Positions 53,067-62,392 of a stretch of 64,000 nucleotides of DNA are shown here, in pieces. Every line of letters starts with the position of its first letter. The stretch's first letter is position 1. Source of the stretch: Pseudochelatococcus lubricantis (GTDB taxonomy: Bacteria > Pseudomonadota > Alphaproteobacteria > Rhizobiales > Beijerinckiaceae); the NCBI RefSeq assembly GCF_042432495.1, contig NZ_JBHLXC010000002.1, positions 806,001 to 870,000 of the forward strand. Reading direction: 5' to 3'. Position numbers and translations under genes: made by a program. The notes under the pieces were generated by a model, which saw only the letters and a list, made by a program, of their open reading frames with translations, searched no databases and had not been told where the DNA came from.

Positions 53067-54662
53067 TTATGTCGTACCGACGGCGGCGACGATAGTTCCG
53101 GCTCGGCTGGTGAACTGCTCTGCCGTTCCGGCGGTGCTGACGATTCTGTCCGGCCTGACCAACAGCCATTGCCCGTGATAGCCGGCCAATATCGCGTCGA
53201 GCCGGTCATCGACGACATTAACGGTAACGGCCCCGGCATCCGGTTCGGAAGCGTTTTTTACCGACGGCGTCGCCTCCCGCGGGCTAACGCTGACGACGCG
53301 GGCGTCGAGCGTCCTTGCGAATGAAAGGATATCCGGCGGAACCTGGCTTGTATCGACGCCCACGATTGCGAAGCGCAGGCCGATCACGTCATCGAGCTTC
53401 CGTTCCCCGTCCTGCGTCCGGATGGTCGGATTGGGCAGCAGGCGTCCGACGACTTCATGATCGGCCCCGGTTTCCGCGCCCTGCTCGATCAGGCGCGAGC
53501 GCAGAAAGGGCTTGGGGACGTATTTCATGTTGGCGATGTAGCGCCGCGCGGGCGGGACGAGCCTCAGCAGCCCGAAGAACAGATCCCGCAGCAGAGAGAC
53601 GACCGGTGAATGAACGGCTTGCAGCTTGCCGTTCACCGTCGCCATGCGAATGGTTCTGCGCACGGCTTCCCACCGCTCGTCGTGATAGGTGTCGAGCAAT
53701 GCAGGGGGCGCCCCGCCGCGAATGACGCGCGCCAGTTTCCAGCCCAGGTTGCCGGCGTCACGCGCGCCGCTGTTCATACCTTGCGAGCCGAACACCGGCA
53801 TAAGATGGGCGGCATCGCCGATCAGGAAGGCGCGTCCCTTGCCCAGGCGCGCCGCGAGAAGCGAACGGAACGTGTGGACGACCTTGCGGATGATCTTCAG
53901 GCTGTCGTAGTCGCGATAGGGTTTGAACAGCTTCCGTAAGGTCGTGTCATCAAGCAGCTGATCGGCGGTTTCCTCGGGACGCAGAGAAAATTCGAACCGC
54001 CGGCCGTTCGGCGCCGGCATGCTGAAGAAGTTGCGTCGCCAGCCCATCCTGGTCAGGGCGAGGGGGCTGTCATCGATGTCGTCGAGAACGTCGATGACGA
54101 CATGGCGTATGTTGAAGCCATCGACCTCATCCAGCGGGATGCCGAGCTGCTTCCGGCAAACGCTGTGCGCGCCGTCCGCGCCGACCAGAAAGCGTCCGGT
54201 GTCATGCGTGACGCTGCCGTCCGCATGCGTGCTGGTGACATGCACGCCGTCGCCGTCTTGTGTGAAGCCGGTGACCTCGGTGCCGAACCGGACATCCACA
54301 TACCCGGTCGCGAGCGCCCCCTCATACAGGATTTCCTCGAAGCGCGGCTGGAAGATGGCGGCGCGGTTGGGGAAGTTGTGTTCCGTCAGCCGTCCGTCGA
54401 CATGCGCGAGCGTCAGTCCGAGCGGCGAAACGTAGTCGTAGGAAATGGGATATTTCGCGTGTTCCGCCACGGCCTTGCCCAGACCAAGAGTGCTGAGCAG
54501 GCGGAAGAACTCGTCATCGATGTTGAGCGCCTTGGGCAGCGGCGACAGGGCGGGGTCCTTTTCCAGTACCAGGACCCTGACAGCAAGCCTGCCCAATATG
54601 TTCGCCAGGGTCAGGCCGGAGGGGCCGGTTCCCACGACGACGACGTCATAAGTCTGTGTCAC
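53067..54662 (-). CDS. FAD-dependent aromatic monooxygenase (MhpA/PheA-like)
   Basis: 531 residues from a GTG at 54662 (AAGG upstream), two bases after the sulfurtransferase gene. FAD motif DVVVVGTGPSGLTLANILGR, DG motif FLVGADGAHSVCRKQLG, and GD motif AFLIGDAAHLMPVFGSQGMN. The C-terminal thioredoxin-like domain of this class is present. It hydroxylates a ring with NADPH and O2. Substrate unknown. Being last in an operon with an SsuABC-type importer, it may act on the imported compound. Confidence 0.85.
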   Translation of the reverse strand: MTQTYDVVVVGTGPSGLTLANILGRLAVRVLVLEKDPALSPLPKALNIDDEFFRLLSTLGLGKAVAEHAKYPISYDYVSPLGLTLAHVDGRLTEHNFPNRAAIFQPRFEEILYEGALATGYVDVRFGTEVTGFTQDGDGVHVTSTHADGSVTHDTGRFLVGADGAHSVCRKQLGIPLDEVDGFNIRHVVIDVLDDIDDSPLALTRMGWRRNFFSMPAPNGRRFEFSLRPEETADQLLDDTTLRKLFKPYRDYDSLKIIRKVVHTFRSLLAARLGKGRAFLIGDAAHLMPVFGSQGMNSGARDAGNLGWKLARVIRGGAPPALLDTYHDERWEAVRRTIRMATVNGKLQAVHSPVVSLLRDLFFGLLRLVPPARRYIANMKYVPKPFLRSRLIEQGAETGADHEVVGRLLPNPTIRTQDGERKLDDVIGLRFAIVGVDTSQVPPDILSFARTLDARVVSVSPREATPSVKNASEPDAGAVTVNVVDDRLDAILAGYHGQWLLVRPDRIVSTAGTAEQFTSRAGTIVAAVGTT

Positions 54663-54663
54663 G

Positions 54664-55557
54664 TTACCTTGTCCCGGGTCCGGTTTCGATGGGAAGGTCT
54701 TCGCGATGGCCCCATTCGTACAGCGACGCGTCGTACAGGGTCGTGTCTTCCCGCCCGGCCAGGGCGAGGGCGAACAGCACCAACGTCGCGGAGATGCCGC
54801 CGCCGCAATAGGCGACGATATCGCCTTCATGGGTCAGCAGGCCTTTGTCGCGCAAAAGGCCGATGATGCGCTCCCTGTCGAGGAAAAGGTTGGTTTGCGG
54901 GTCGATCAGCGAGGCTGCCGGCAGGTTCAGGCTGCCGGGGATATGCCCTGGCCGGCCGCCGTGGACGGGGGTTTCTCCTGAAAACCTGTCGGGAGAAAGC
55001 GCGTTGACCAGCAGCAGGTCCGGGGCGCCGAGCCGTTCCCGGAGCGTGTCGGCGTCGATGACGCGGTCGAGCCGCGTCGCGACGACGATGTCGCCGGGCG
55101 GCGGAACGGGGGCGGGGCCTGTTTCGACGGGATGCCCGCGCCTGCGCCATTCTTTCAGCCCGCCATCGAGAACGGCAATGTTCTTCAGCCCATGAAGCTG
55201 GAAAAGCCACCATATGCGTGTCGCCCACCACGGACTGGCGGTGCTGTAGACCACGAGCGTGTCATGCTGCTTCACGCCCAGTTTTTGCAACCCTTCCGCG
55301 AAGGCCTCTTTGGAAGGCACGGTGAACGGATAGCTGCTGTCGGGATCGGACAGGTCCCGCTGGAGATCAATGAAGCGCGCACCCGGAATGTGCGCTTCCT
55401 CGTAGGCGGCGATCCCGGGGACGATGCGTTCGACACCGGCTTCGCTGATGATGCTCGTGCTGCTGTCGAAAACGACGACATCATCACGGTGCAGATTTTG
55501 CGCAAGCCAGTCGACGGTCACGACCGGGCCGGGAAGCGTGGGACTGTTCTGGGACAT
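54664..55557 (-). CDS. Two-domain sulfurtransferase (rhodanese / 3-mercaptopyruvate type)
   Basis: 297 residues. Two rhodanese domains: an inactive N-terminal one and a C-terminal one with the active Cys in IVAYCGGGISATL. WWATRIWWLFQLHG and VLDGGLKEWRRRGHPVETG are typical. It moves sulfane sulfur to cyanide, a thiol or another acceptor. The CGGGISA loop is closer to mercaptopyruvate-type than to CRKGVT rhodaneses. It implies that the pathway handles a sulfur-bearing substrate. Confidence 0.88.
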   Translation of the reverse strand: MSQNSPTLPGPVVTVDWLAQNLHRDDVVVFDSSTSIISEAGVERIVPGIAAYEEAHIPGARFIDLQRDLSDPDSSYPFTVPSKEAFAEGLQKLGVKQHDTLVVYSTASPWWATRIWWLFQLHGLKNIAVLDGGLKEWRRRGHPVETGPAPVPPPGDIVVATRLDRVIDADTLRERLGAPDLLLVNALSPDRFSGETPVHGGRPGHIPGSLNLPAASLIDPQTNLFLDRERIIGLLRDKGLLTHEGDIVAYCGGGISATLVLFALALAGREDTTLYDASLYEWGHREDLPIETGPGTR

Positions 55558-55578
55558 GACGGCACCCGGTTCAGGCTG

Positions 55579-56523
55579 TTACTGCTGGAGGAAGAAACGC
55601 TGGAGCTGTTCGGTCGAAGGCTTCGCCTTCAGGAGTCCCAAGGCTGCCATGTTGGCCGACAGGGTCACGGCTTCGGCAGGGTAGAGCGTCGAGTCGAGCG
55701 TGACGCGCTTGACGCCGATTTCCACGATATCTTTCGGGAAACCCTGCGATGAAATGATGAAATCGACCCACTTTCCTTCATCCTCACGGAACTTGGCCGT
55801 CGATTTGTTGGCGGCGTTCCGGATGTCTCCCACCAGGTCGCCGTGCTTCTCGATGAAGGCCGTGCTGGCGGCGATGCCGTTGTTCAGCCCCTTGAAGGAA
55901 TTGTCGCCGATGTTGGTGGGCGGATAATAGGCATACTTGCCGCCGACGGCGGTCGCTCCGAAGGGCTCGAAAACCGACACGCATTCGACCGTCTTATCCT
56001 TCAGTGCCTGCAACACGGGAGGACCCGCCACGGCGAAGTTGACCTTCGTGATGTCTTTTTCGCTCTGGCCGTGGGTCCTCAACGCATCGTCGATGAAGAT
56101 CTCGGGAAATCCGGAGACGACGCCGACCGTCTTGCCCTTGAGGTCCGGCCAATCCGCGATCTTGACGTCGTTGCTGCAGACCAGGTTGATTGCACCGCGC
56201 GCCAGACCGGTGATGAATTTGAAGTTCGGATCGGTATTCTTCGCCGCCTCGGTGATCAGATTGGCGTAACCCAGCGACGAGATGTCGATGTCGCCGCGGA
56301 CCAGCGCGATAGCCGCGTCTGCATAGCGCTGAAACTTGACGTACTCGAAATTGACCTTGTCCTTGAGATCGCCAAAGGGAAGATCGAGGATGGCCGCGTC
56401 ATGCAGCTGGGAGAAATAACCCACCTTGACTGTCGGCTTGTCGGCGGCCTCGGCCGGGCGCAGGCCCGTCGCGACACCCGATATTGCGAGCGCCAGCGCG
56501 GCAATGACATGAAACTTCATCAT
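55579..56523 (-). CDS. ABC transporter substrate-binding protein (SsuA/TauA/NMT1 type)
   Basis: 314 residues from the ATG at 56523 (GGAG upstream). Signal peptide FHVIAALALAISGVATGLRP, then VKVGYFSQLHDAAILDLPFG, GDIDISSLGYANL, LKGKTVGVVSGFPEIFIDDA, FEPFGATAV. This is the fold of sulfonate, nitrate, taurine and pyrimidine precursor binders. Ligand unknown; a sulfur-containing organic compound is suggested by the sulfurtransferase. Confidence 0.87.
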   Translation of the reverse strand: MMKFHVIAALALAISGVATGLRPAEAADKPTVKVGYFSQLHDAAILDLPFGDLKDKVNFEYVKFQRYADAAIALVRGDIDISSLGYANLITEAAKNTDPNFKFITGLARGAINLVCSNDVKIADWPDLKGKTVGVVSGFPEIFIDDALRTHGQSEKDITKVNFAVAGPPVLQALKDKTVECVSVFEPFGATAVGGKYAYYPPTNIGDNSFKGLNNGIAASTAFIEKHGDLVGDIRNAANKSTAKFREDEGKWVDFIISSQGFPKDIVEIGVKRVTLDSTLYPAEAVTLSANMAALGLLKAKPSTEQLQRFFLQQ

Positions 56524-56536
56524 GAACTCCTGTTTG

Positions 56537-57313
56537 CTATAGCCCGAGTGTTTTCAGTGCGATCGATTTGAGCCGGTTGAAGGCGCTGTCGGTGACTTCG
56601 CGCGGATAGGGCAGATCGACGGACAGTTCGGCGGCGACCTCGGCCGGTCGGCGCGTCAGGATGTAGACACGGTTGCCGAGATAGATCGCCTCGTCGACGC
56701 TGTGGGTGATCAGCACGATGGAAACGCCTGTCGCCTGCCAGATATGGAGCAGCTTCTGCTGCATCTGCTGTCGGGTCAGGGCATCCAGCGCGGCGAAGGG
56801 CTCGTCCATCAGCAGCACGCGGCTTTCGGTCACGAGGACGCGCGCGATGGAAGCCAGCTGGCGCATGCCGCCGGAAAGCTGGTGCGGCCAGCTGCCGCTG
56901 AACTGCTCAAGCCCCACCGTGGCCAGCGCCGCGCGCACCTTCGCGTCGCGCTCGCGTCGCGTAAGCCGCGTGTTCATCAGCCCGAAGGCGACGTTATCGT
57001 GCACCGACAGCCAGGGAAACAGGGCGGCTGTATCCTGAAACACGACGCCCTGACCGTGCCGGGGGCCGTGGATCTCTCTTCCGCCGATCAGTGCGGTGCC
57101 GCCCGTAGCCTGTTCAAAACCGGCCAGAATGTTCAGCAGTGAGCTTTTCCCACAGCCGGACGGGCCGAGAATCGTGACGAACTCCCCGGCCTCGACGAAG
57201 ATATCCACGTTCTTGATGGCGAGGACGCCGCCACCCGGACCCGGGTAGGTTTTGGCGAGGCCGTGGACGTCAATCCGTGCCGCGGACGGAGCGTGCCCGA
57301 AAGGAGCGTTCAT
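56537..57313 (-). CDS. ABC transporter ATPase (SsuB/TauB type)
   Basis: 258 residues from the ATG at 57313. Walker A LGPSGCGKSS, signature LSGGMRQLASIAR, Walker B VLLMDEPFAALDA, and a H-loop LITHSVDEAIYLG. It powers import through the permease at 57310-58119, which it overlaps by ATGA. Both ATP sites look active. Confidence 0.92.
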   Translation of the reverse strand: MNAPFGHAPSAARIDVHGLAKTYPGPGGGVLAIKNVDIFVEAGEFVTILGPSGCGKSSLLNILAGFEQATGGTALIGGREIHGPRHGQGVVFQDTAALFPWLSVHDNVAFGLMNTRLTRRERDAKVRAALATVGLEQFSGSWPHQLSGGMRQLASIARVLVTESRVLLMDEPFAALDALTRQQMQQKLLHIWQATGVSIVLITHSVDEAIYLGNRVYILTRRPAEVAAELSVDLPYPREVTDSAFNRLKSIALKTLGL

Positions 57314-58119
57314 CGGAACGTCCCCTGATGCCAGAACAGATAGCGCCTGACCACGCGCTGCACGATGAGGTCGGACAGGAAGCCGAACAGGCCGACCGTC
57401 GCCATCGCCGCGACGACGACGTCCATCCGGTTGTAGTAATAGGCGTCCCACAATTCGTAGCCCAGTCCCGATTTCACGGCCACCATCTCGGAGATCACGA
57501 CCAGCATCCACGCCAGCCCGATGGCAACCCGCGCTCCCACCAGCAGCGATGGCAACGCTGAAGGAACGACGACACGGCTGAGTATCTGGAAGCGAGTCGC
57601 GCCAAGCATGAGCGCGCTGCGCAGGTGCAGGGGAGAAACCTGCCGCGCGCCCGCCATGGCATTCAGGACGATGGGGAAAAACGCGCCGACAGCCACCAAC
57701 GCAATGGCTGCCGAGTTGCCGATGCCGAAAAAGATCAGGCAGAAGGGGATCCACGCTACGGTCGGAATCGGCCGGATCAATTGCAGGACGGGGTCCACCA
57801 GATTGGCCGCGACCCTGTAGGATCCCATCAGGATGCCCAAGGGAGCGCCGATGGCCAACGCTACCAGAAAACCACAGATGACCCTTCCGGCACTGTCGCG
57901 CAACGAAGCAGCCCAAGTGCCGGAATAGCGTCCGCCGTCGCCGAAAACCCACTCGGTCATCGCTTGCACGACCTCGACCGGAGAGGGGATGAACCCGTCG
58001 CCGAACCGATATACCTGAACGAGATATTGCCAAAGGCCGAGAAGGAAGATCAGCGGTATCGATCGCCAGATGACGGTTGTGTCCGATACCGCGCCGGCAA
58101 GCCTGTTCTTGAACGACAT
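57310..58119 (-). CDS. ABC transporter permease (SsuC/TauC type)
   Basis: 269 residues with about six hydrophobic segments and the EAA loop SALMLGATRFQILSRVVVPS ALPSLLVGARV (residues ~175-205). First gene of the leftward importer/monooxygenase operon. The ~500 bases upstream are non-coding and hold its promoter. Confidence 0.92.
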   Translation of the reverse strand: MSFKNRLAGAVSDTTVIWRSIPLIFLLGLWQYLVQVYRFGDGFIPSPVEVVQAMTEWVFGDGGRYSGTWAASLRDSAGRVICGFLVALAIGAPLGILMGSYRVAANLVDPVLQLIRPIPTVAWIPFCLIFFGIGNSAAIALVAVGAFFPIVLNAMAGARQVSPLHLRSALMLGATRFQILSRVVVPSALPSLLVGARVAIGLAWMLVVISEMVAVKSGLGYELWDAYYYNRMDVVVAAMATVGLFGFLSDLIVQRVVRRYLFWHQGTFR

Positions 58120-58623
58120 CGCAGATAAGGGCCGTAAGTGAGTTTCTAACAGAGACGCAGGAACGTAGAGCTATCAGGTTCAGTTCATTCGATATCTGCG
58201 AATCGTCGATATAATCACATAATCAATAGCTTTTGTCAACAAAAAGGGCGCGCCTGTCGCTATCCAGCCATTCAGCTCTCTGCTGCAGCGGAGTAGTATT
58301 GGTTATTTTTACGATTGCGATTTATGCTGTTTCTAGCGGCTGTTATTGGACATAGATAGGATATGGCCGAGATAAAACTGATCGGATACAAGGAGAATTG
58401 CGTAGCCAATACGACAGGTATTGGCTACGCAATGCGTGGACGCTGATAGCTCTTGGACCGCGCGGCCAGCCTCCACGGCTTTGCCGGGCCGGAGGACTGG
58501 GACAGACAGTCGAAAGCTGGCACAACGGCAAGATCATGGCGGATGAACAGGCAGTCGCGCTGGGACAAGCGTAGCAGATCCGGAATTCCTGCCTGAACCG
58601 GGACGTCCGGCGTGGATATCGCG
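58120..58623. other. Gene-free region upstream of the ABC operon
   Basis: The left half (58190-58330) is AT-rich and holds the likely promoter for the ABC operon. A perfect 16-bp hairpin lies at 58397-58433. The right part stays open on the minus strand for about 90 codons (58425-58703) but gives Ser/Arg-rich, unfamiliar protein overlapping the TRAP gene, so I do not call it. Confidence 0.5.
58397..58433. terminator. 16-bp perfect hairpin after the TRAP operon
   Basis: ATTGCGTAGCCAATAC, loop GACAG, GTATTGGCTACGCAAT. The stem is perfect but no T-run follows on either strand. It is about 190 bases past the TRAP binding-protein stop and 280 bases ahead of the ABC permease start. It may end the TRAP transcript or be an operator or old repeat. 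Confidence 0.45.
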
Positions 58624-59619
58624 TCAGGAGGCGTGGACCGCGTTGACGAATTCGATGCCACCGAGCTTCGGCGCGAAGAGCGTCCAGACTTGCTGCGCGG
58701 CATTCTCCCAGGCAGTCCTGTCCGTCACCGCCAGAATCTGGCCGCCCGCACTCTTCGACTGCGCGACGGAGACGTCCTCGTCCTTGATGATGAGTTCGTT
58801 GAAATAGGTGGCGCCTTCGGCGGCGGCTTCCGAAAACGCCTGCTTTTCCTCGTCGTTGAGGGAGTTCCAGAACTTCGCCGAGAGATATACCGTTCCGCTC
58901 GCCCAGATGTGCGCCGTCTCGATGAGGAAGGGCACGACCTCATACAGCTTCAATCCGGCATATGCCGATTTCGTCAGGTCCATCGCGTCGGCGACACCCG
59001 TTTTTAGAGCGTTGTAGGTCTCCGCGATGGGCAGGGCGATCGGCTGCGCCTTGAGCGCCTTCCAGAGTTCCGTGTGGACGGGGTTCGGAACCGCCCGCAC
59101 GCGCTTGCCGGCGAGGCCCTCCGGCGTGAGAATGGCTTCCTTCGCCAGCAGGTGGCGGGCGCCGTAGTTGATGTAGCCGAGGGCGACGAACCCCTGCTCG
59201 GCGATGGCGGACTTGAGGTCCTGCCCCACCTGTCCATCGAGGACGCGTTGCAGGTGTTCGCGATCCCGGAACAGGAAGGGCAGGTCCAGGATCTGCGCCT
59301 GCGGCACCCAGCCGGCGAAAACCGAGGTCGTTGACACGCTGCCCTGGATCGAGCCCAGCCGGATGCCTTCGGCGACTTCCTTCTCGCCGCCGCCCAGCGC
59401 CCCGTTCGGCACGATACGGAACTGGAAGCGACCGGGAAGCTTGTTCTCCACGATGTCGCGAATGCGATGCCAAACCAGCGTCTCAGGCTTGTCGTTGCCG
59501 AGCAGGGAGGCAATCGTCACCGTGCGCCCGGCCGCCTGCGCGCCGCGGGGCAGTCCGAACGCCGCCGCCACGCCGGTGCCGATGAAGGCCGTTGCCTGAC
59601 GTCTCGTAATGGAACTCAT
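58624..59619 (-). CDS. TRAP transporter solute-binding protein (DctP type)
   Basis: 331 residues from the ATG at 59619 (AAAGGA upstream). A twin-arginine-like start SSITRRQATAFIGTGVAAAF leads into a periplasmic DctP fold: FRIVPNGALGGGEKEVAEGI, IQGSVSTTSVFAGWVPQAQI, AKEAILTPEGLAGKRVRAVP. Ligands are usually carboxylates. It works with the fused permease gene just upstream. Confidence 0.9.
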   Translation of the reverse strand: MSSITRRQATAFIGTGVAAAFGLPRGAQAAGRTVTIASLLGNDKPETLVWHRIRDIVENKLPGRFQFRIVPNGALGGGEKEVAEGIRLGSIQGSVSTTSVFAGWVPQAQILDLPFLFRDREHLQRVLDGQVGQDLKSAIAEQGFVALGYINYGARHLLAKEAILTPEGLAGKRVRAVPNPVHTELWKALKAQPIALPIAETYNALKTGVADAMDLTKSAYAGLKLYEVVPFLIETAHIWASGTVYLSAKFWNSLNDEEKQAFSEAAAEGATYFNELIIKDEDVSVAQSKSAGGQILAVTDRTAWENAAQQVWTLFAPKLGGIEFVNAVHAS

Positions 59620-59654
59620 GTAATGGTCCTTTCTGGAGCAAATATCTGATGGAA

Positions 59655-61505
59655 CTAGACGATTGCCCATAAGCCGGCCGCGATCGACATGGCCAGCAAG
59701 CCGAGTATGAGCGCACCGACAAGCGGCAGGACCGCGCGGAACACCTTGCCGGCGGGCAGGCCGGCGATACCCGCGGCGATGAACACCAGCGACCCCACCG
59801 GCGGCGTCAGGCTCCCGATCATGAGATTGACGACGATGATCACGCCGAAGTGGATGGGATCGATGCCGGCCGACACCGCCGCCGGAAGCAGGAGTGGCCC
59901 TAACAGCAGGATCGCCACGCCGATCTCCAGCGGGCATCCCACGATCAGAAGGAGGATATTGGCGGCGAGCAGGAAGGTAAAAGGATCGCCGCTCACGCTC
60001 TGCAGCGTGGCATCCAGTGCCGCCGGTATCTGATCCACCGCCAGCAGGAAAGTGAAGGGCGCCGTTGAGGCGATGAGCAGGCCAACGGCAGCGGCTTCCC
60101 TTGCTGCCTGCGTGAAGGCGCCCGCCAGCGCCGCCGCGACACCCTTGGAGCGGTGGATGTAGAACGAAGCCAGAAGCAGGGCGTAGCCGGCCGCAAGCGC
60201 GCTCGCCTCCGTCGTCGTGACGACGCCGAGGCGAATGCCGAGCAGGATGATGACGCCGAGGCCCAGCACCGGCGACGCGCTTGCGAGCGCACTCCAGCGC
60301 TGCTGCCCTGAGGCGGCAACGCCGCTTGCCGTCTCCGGCGCGACGAGGCGCAGTGTCAGCGCAAGCACGAGCGCGATGAAGAGCCCTCCCACAAGGCCGC
60401 CGACGAAAAGCGAGCCGATGGAAAGATTCGTCGCCACGGCGAGCATCAGGAACGCGACCGATGGCGGCAGGATGTTCGGGAGGACCGCCGTGGTGGCGAC
60501 GATCGCCGCGGCGAGTTCCGGCCGATAGCCGCGCGCCACGAGGCCGGGGGCGAGAACCTTCGCGCCGAAGGCCGCGTCCGCCAGGGAGGAGCCCGAGATG
60601 CCCGAGAAAAAGACGTTGGTGAGCAACGTGGTTTGCGCCAATCCGCCGCGCCTGTGACCGACGAGAGCATCCGCCAGCGCGACGAGTCTGCCTGCGAGCC
60701 CGCCCACGAGCATGAGTGTCCCGGCGAGCAGGAAGAAGGGAATTGCAAGGAGCAGAAAGGAGCTGACGCCCGATACCGCAGTCTGGAGAACTCCCGTCTG
60801 TGGCAGGAGGCTGCCCAGCGGCACCACGAGCGACAATGCCGACAGCAGGGCATGGGGCAGGGGGGCGCCGAGCAGCAGCCCCAGGAAGCCCGCAAGCCCC
60901 GCGACGAGGCTCGGCATGGCGAAAGAGGCGACCTCACGCTGCTCGCTGAAAAGGAACAGCGCGATGCCGACCGCCAGGCTGCCGGCAATGAGCCGCGGGT
61001 GGCGACCTTCGGCGACAAGGCGTAGCAGGACGACCGCGCCGCCTAGGAGCCCCGCCGCGGGCGCCAGCCCGTAGCGCCACCATTCGGGCCAGCCCAGCAC
61101 CGGGGAAACGCCGCCGGTCTCGCCGATGAGCGCGAGACCGCTCGCGACAAGCAGCAGCGAGGCATGGATCACGATGCCGTGGCTGACCATCTCGCACACG
61201 TCGCGCGGATATCCTTGCAGGCGGGATGAGATGAGATCGAAGCGCATGGCGAGCGCGCTGCCGGCCACCAGCGGATAACCGACGAAGATCAGCGCGATGT
61301 AGAGCCAGGTCGCCAGCTCGTCCGAGCCGCTGATGCCGCCCGTTCCCGAATAGCGCAGGGCGACCGCGACCAGCACCATCGCCAGCAGGATGGCCAGCAG
61401 GACACCGCCGACGGCCGCCAGAGACTGCTCCAGGATGCCCAGGACGGCGGCCGCGCGCATAGAGGAACGGGAGATGGCGCCGGGAGACGCCGCGTCGGCG
61501 CTCAC
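59655..61505 (-). CDS. TRAP transporter fused permease (DctQ-DctM)
   Basis: 616 residues. Residues 1-190 are a four-helix DctQ-type small subunit (ELATWLYIALIFVGYPLVAG). From ~200 there is a DctM-type large subunit with GGLAGRLVALADALVGHRRG, TNVFFSGISGSSLADAAFGA and LTPPVGSLVFIAAGIAG. Such fusions are known in the TRAP family. The start overlaps the methyltransferase stop. It uses an ion gradient for uptake. Confidence 0.92.
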   Translation of the reverse strand: MSADAASPGAISRSSMRAAAVLGILEQSLAAVGGVLLAILLAMVLVAVALRYSGTGGISGSDELATWLYIALIFVGYPLVAGSALAMRFDLISSRLQGYPRDVCEMVSHGIVIHASLLLVASGLALIGETGGVSPVLGWPEWWRYGLAPAAGLLGGAVVLLRLVAEGRHPRLIAGSLAVGIALFLFSEQREVASFAMPSLVAGLAGFLGLLLGAPLPHALLSALSLVVPLGSLLPQTGVLQTAVSGVSSFLLLAIPFFLLAGTLMLVGGLAGRLVALADALVGHRRGGLAQTTLLTNVFFSGISGSSLADAAFGAKVLAPGLVARGYRPELAAAIVATTAVLPNILPPSVAFLMLAVATNLSIGSLFVGGLVGGLFIALVLALTLRLVAPETASGVAASGQQRWSALASASPVLGLGVIILLGIRLGVVTTTEASALAAGYALLLASFYIHRSKGVAAALAGAFTQAAREAAAVGLLIASTAPFTFLLAVDQIPAALDATLQSVSGDPFTFLLAANILLLIVGCPLEIGVAILLLGPLLLPAAVSAGIDPIHFGVIIVVNLMIGSLTPPVGSLVFIAAGIAGLPAGKVFRAVLPLVGALILGLLAMSIAAGLWAIV

Positions 61506-62392
61506 AGCCGCAGTTCGACGGGCTTGACTGCGGCGAGGGCCAGAATGATCGGCACGGCGTCGCCGTCCCCCGGCCCGCCCTCGACGACTTGCGCGATCAA
61601 AAGGCCGGCGCGGGCGAAGGCGTTGAGCAGGTCCGCCAGCGGCCAGTGCCAGCCTCCGGTGCGGCTGCGGATGCGCGTCTGCGGGAAATGCGAGGGTTCG
61701 AGCCAGCCGCCCTTGCGGTATCCCGGCTTCAGGCGCACCGAGCCGTCCTCCTCCGCCAGCGAATAGCCGCCGTTGAAGCAGGGATGGACGCCGATGTTGA
61801 CGATGCGCCCGCCGGGGGCCAGCACGCGGTATATCTCGCTCAGGGAGCGGTCGAGGTCGCCCCAGGACGCGGTGGTGAAGGTCGTATAGGCCGTTGCGAC
61901 CGAGCCCGAGCGCAGGGGGAGGGCGTGCGCCGTTGCCTGCGCCACGGCAAGCCGACGTGCGGCGATGCGAAGCTGGTCGATCGACAGGTCGACGCCGACC
62001 GGCTCGTAGCCGAGTTCCCGAACGACACCCGCCGATTGCCCGGTGCCACAGCCGATATCGATAGCGATCCCGTCACCCTTTCCGAGCAGGTCGGCGAGTA
62101 TGCCGTAGCCGGCGGTCGCCAGCGCGCCACGCTCGCCGGGCGCGCTCATGGCGTCATCATACCACCCGGACAGGCCCTCGAACTGGGAAACCGGGCGTAG
62201 CTGCGTCGGCTGCGGCGCCGTTGGGGAGAGGGGCGTCGCCTCCGCGGCGAGGAGCAGGGGGATGCCGTCCCGGACCGGATAGCTGCGTAGCGCCCCGCGA
62301 TTCTCGAGCGCGTCGGCGGCATCGGACAGCACGAGCGGTTCGTGATCCTGCGGGTCGGCCAAGAGGGACAGAAGTCTGTTATCGAGCGCCAT
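61502..62392 (-). CDS. SAM-dependent methyltransferase with Trm112-like N-terminus
   Basis: 296 residues. Residues 1-55 (LLSLLADPQDHEPLVL ... LRSYPVRDGIPLLL) look like a Trm112-type zinc domain that has lost all cysteines. The class I methyltransferase follows with IAIDIGCGTGQSAGVV and VGVDLSIDQLRIAARRL. It overlaps the ThiM gene upstream and the TRAP permease gene downstream, so the three are coexpressed. Substrate unknown; perhaps a heterocycle or an acid taken up by the transporter. Confidence 0.78.
   Translation of the reverse strand: MALDNRLLSLLADPQDHEPLVLSDAADALENRGALRSYPVRDGIPLLLAAEATPLSPTAPQPTQLRPVSQFEGLSGWYDDAMSAPGERGALATAGYGILADLLGKGDGIAIDIGCGTGQSAGVVRELGYEPVGVDLSIDQLRIAARRLAVAQATAHALPLRSGSVATAYTTFTTASWGDLDRSLSEIYRVLAPGGRIVNIGVHPCFNGGYSLAEEDGSVRLKPGYRKGGWLEPSHFPQTRIRSRTGGWHWPLADLLNAFARAGLLIAQVVEGGPGDGDAVPIILALAAVKPVELRL

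Noticed and set aside
58425..58703. 92-codon minus-strand frame after the TRAP binding protein
   Set aside because: It overlaps the end of the TRAP gene out of frame, begins Ser/Arg-rich and matches nothing I know.
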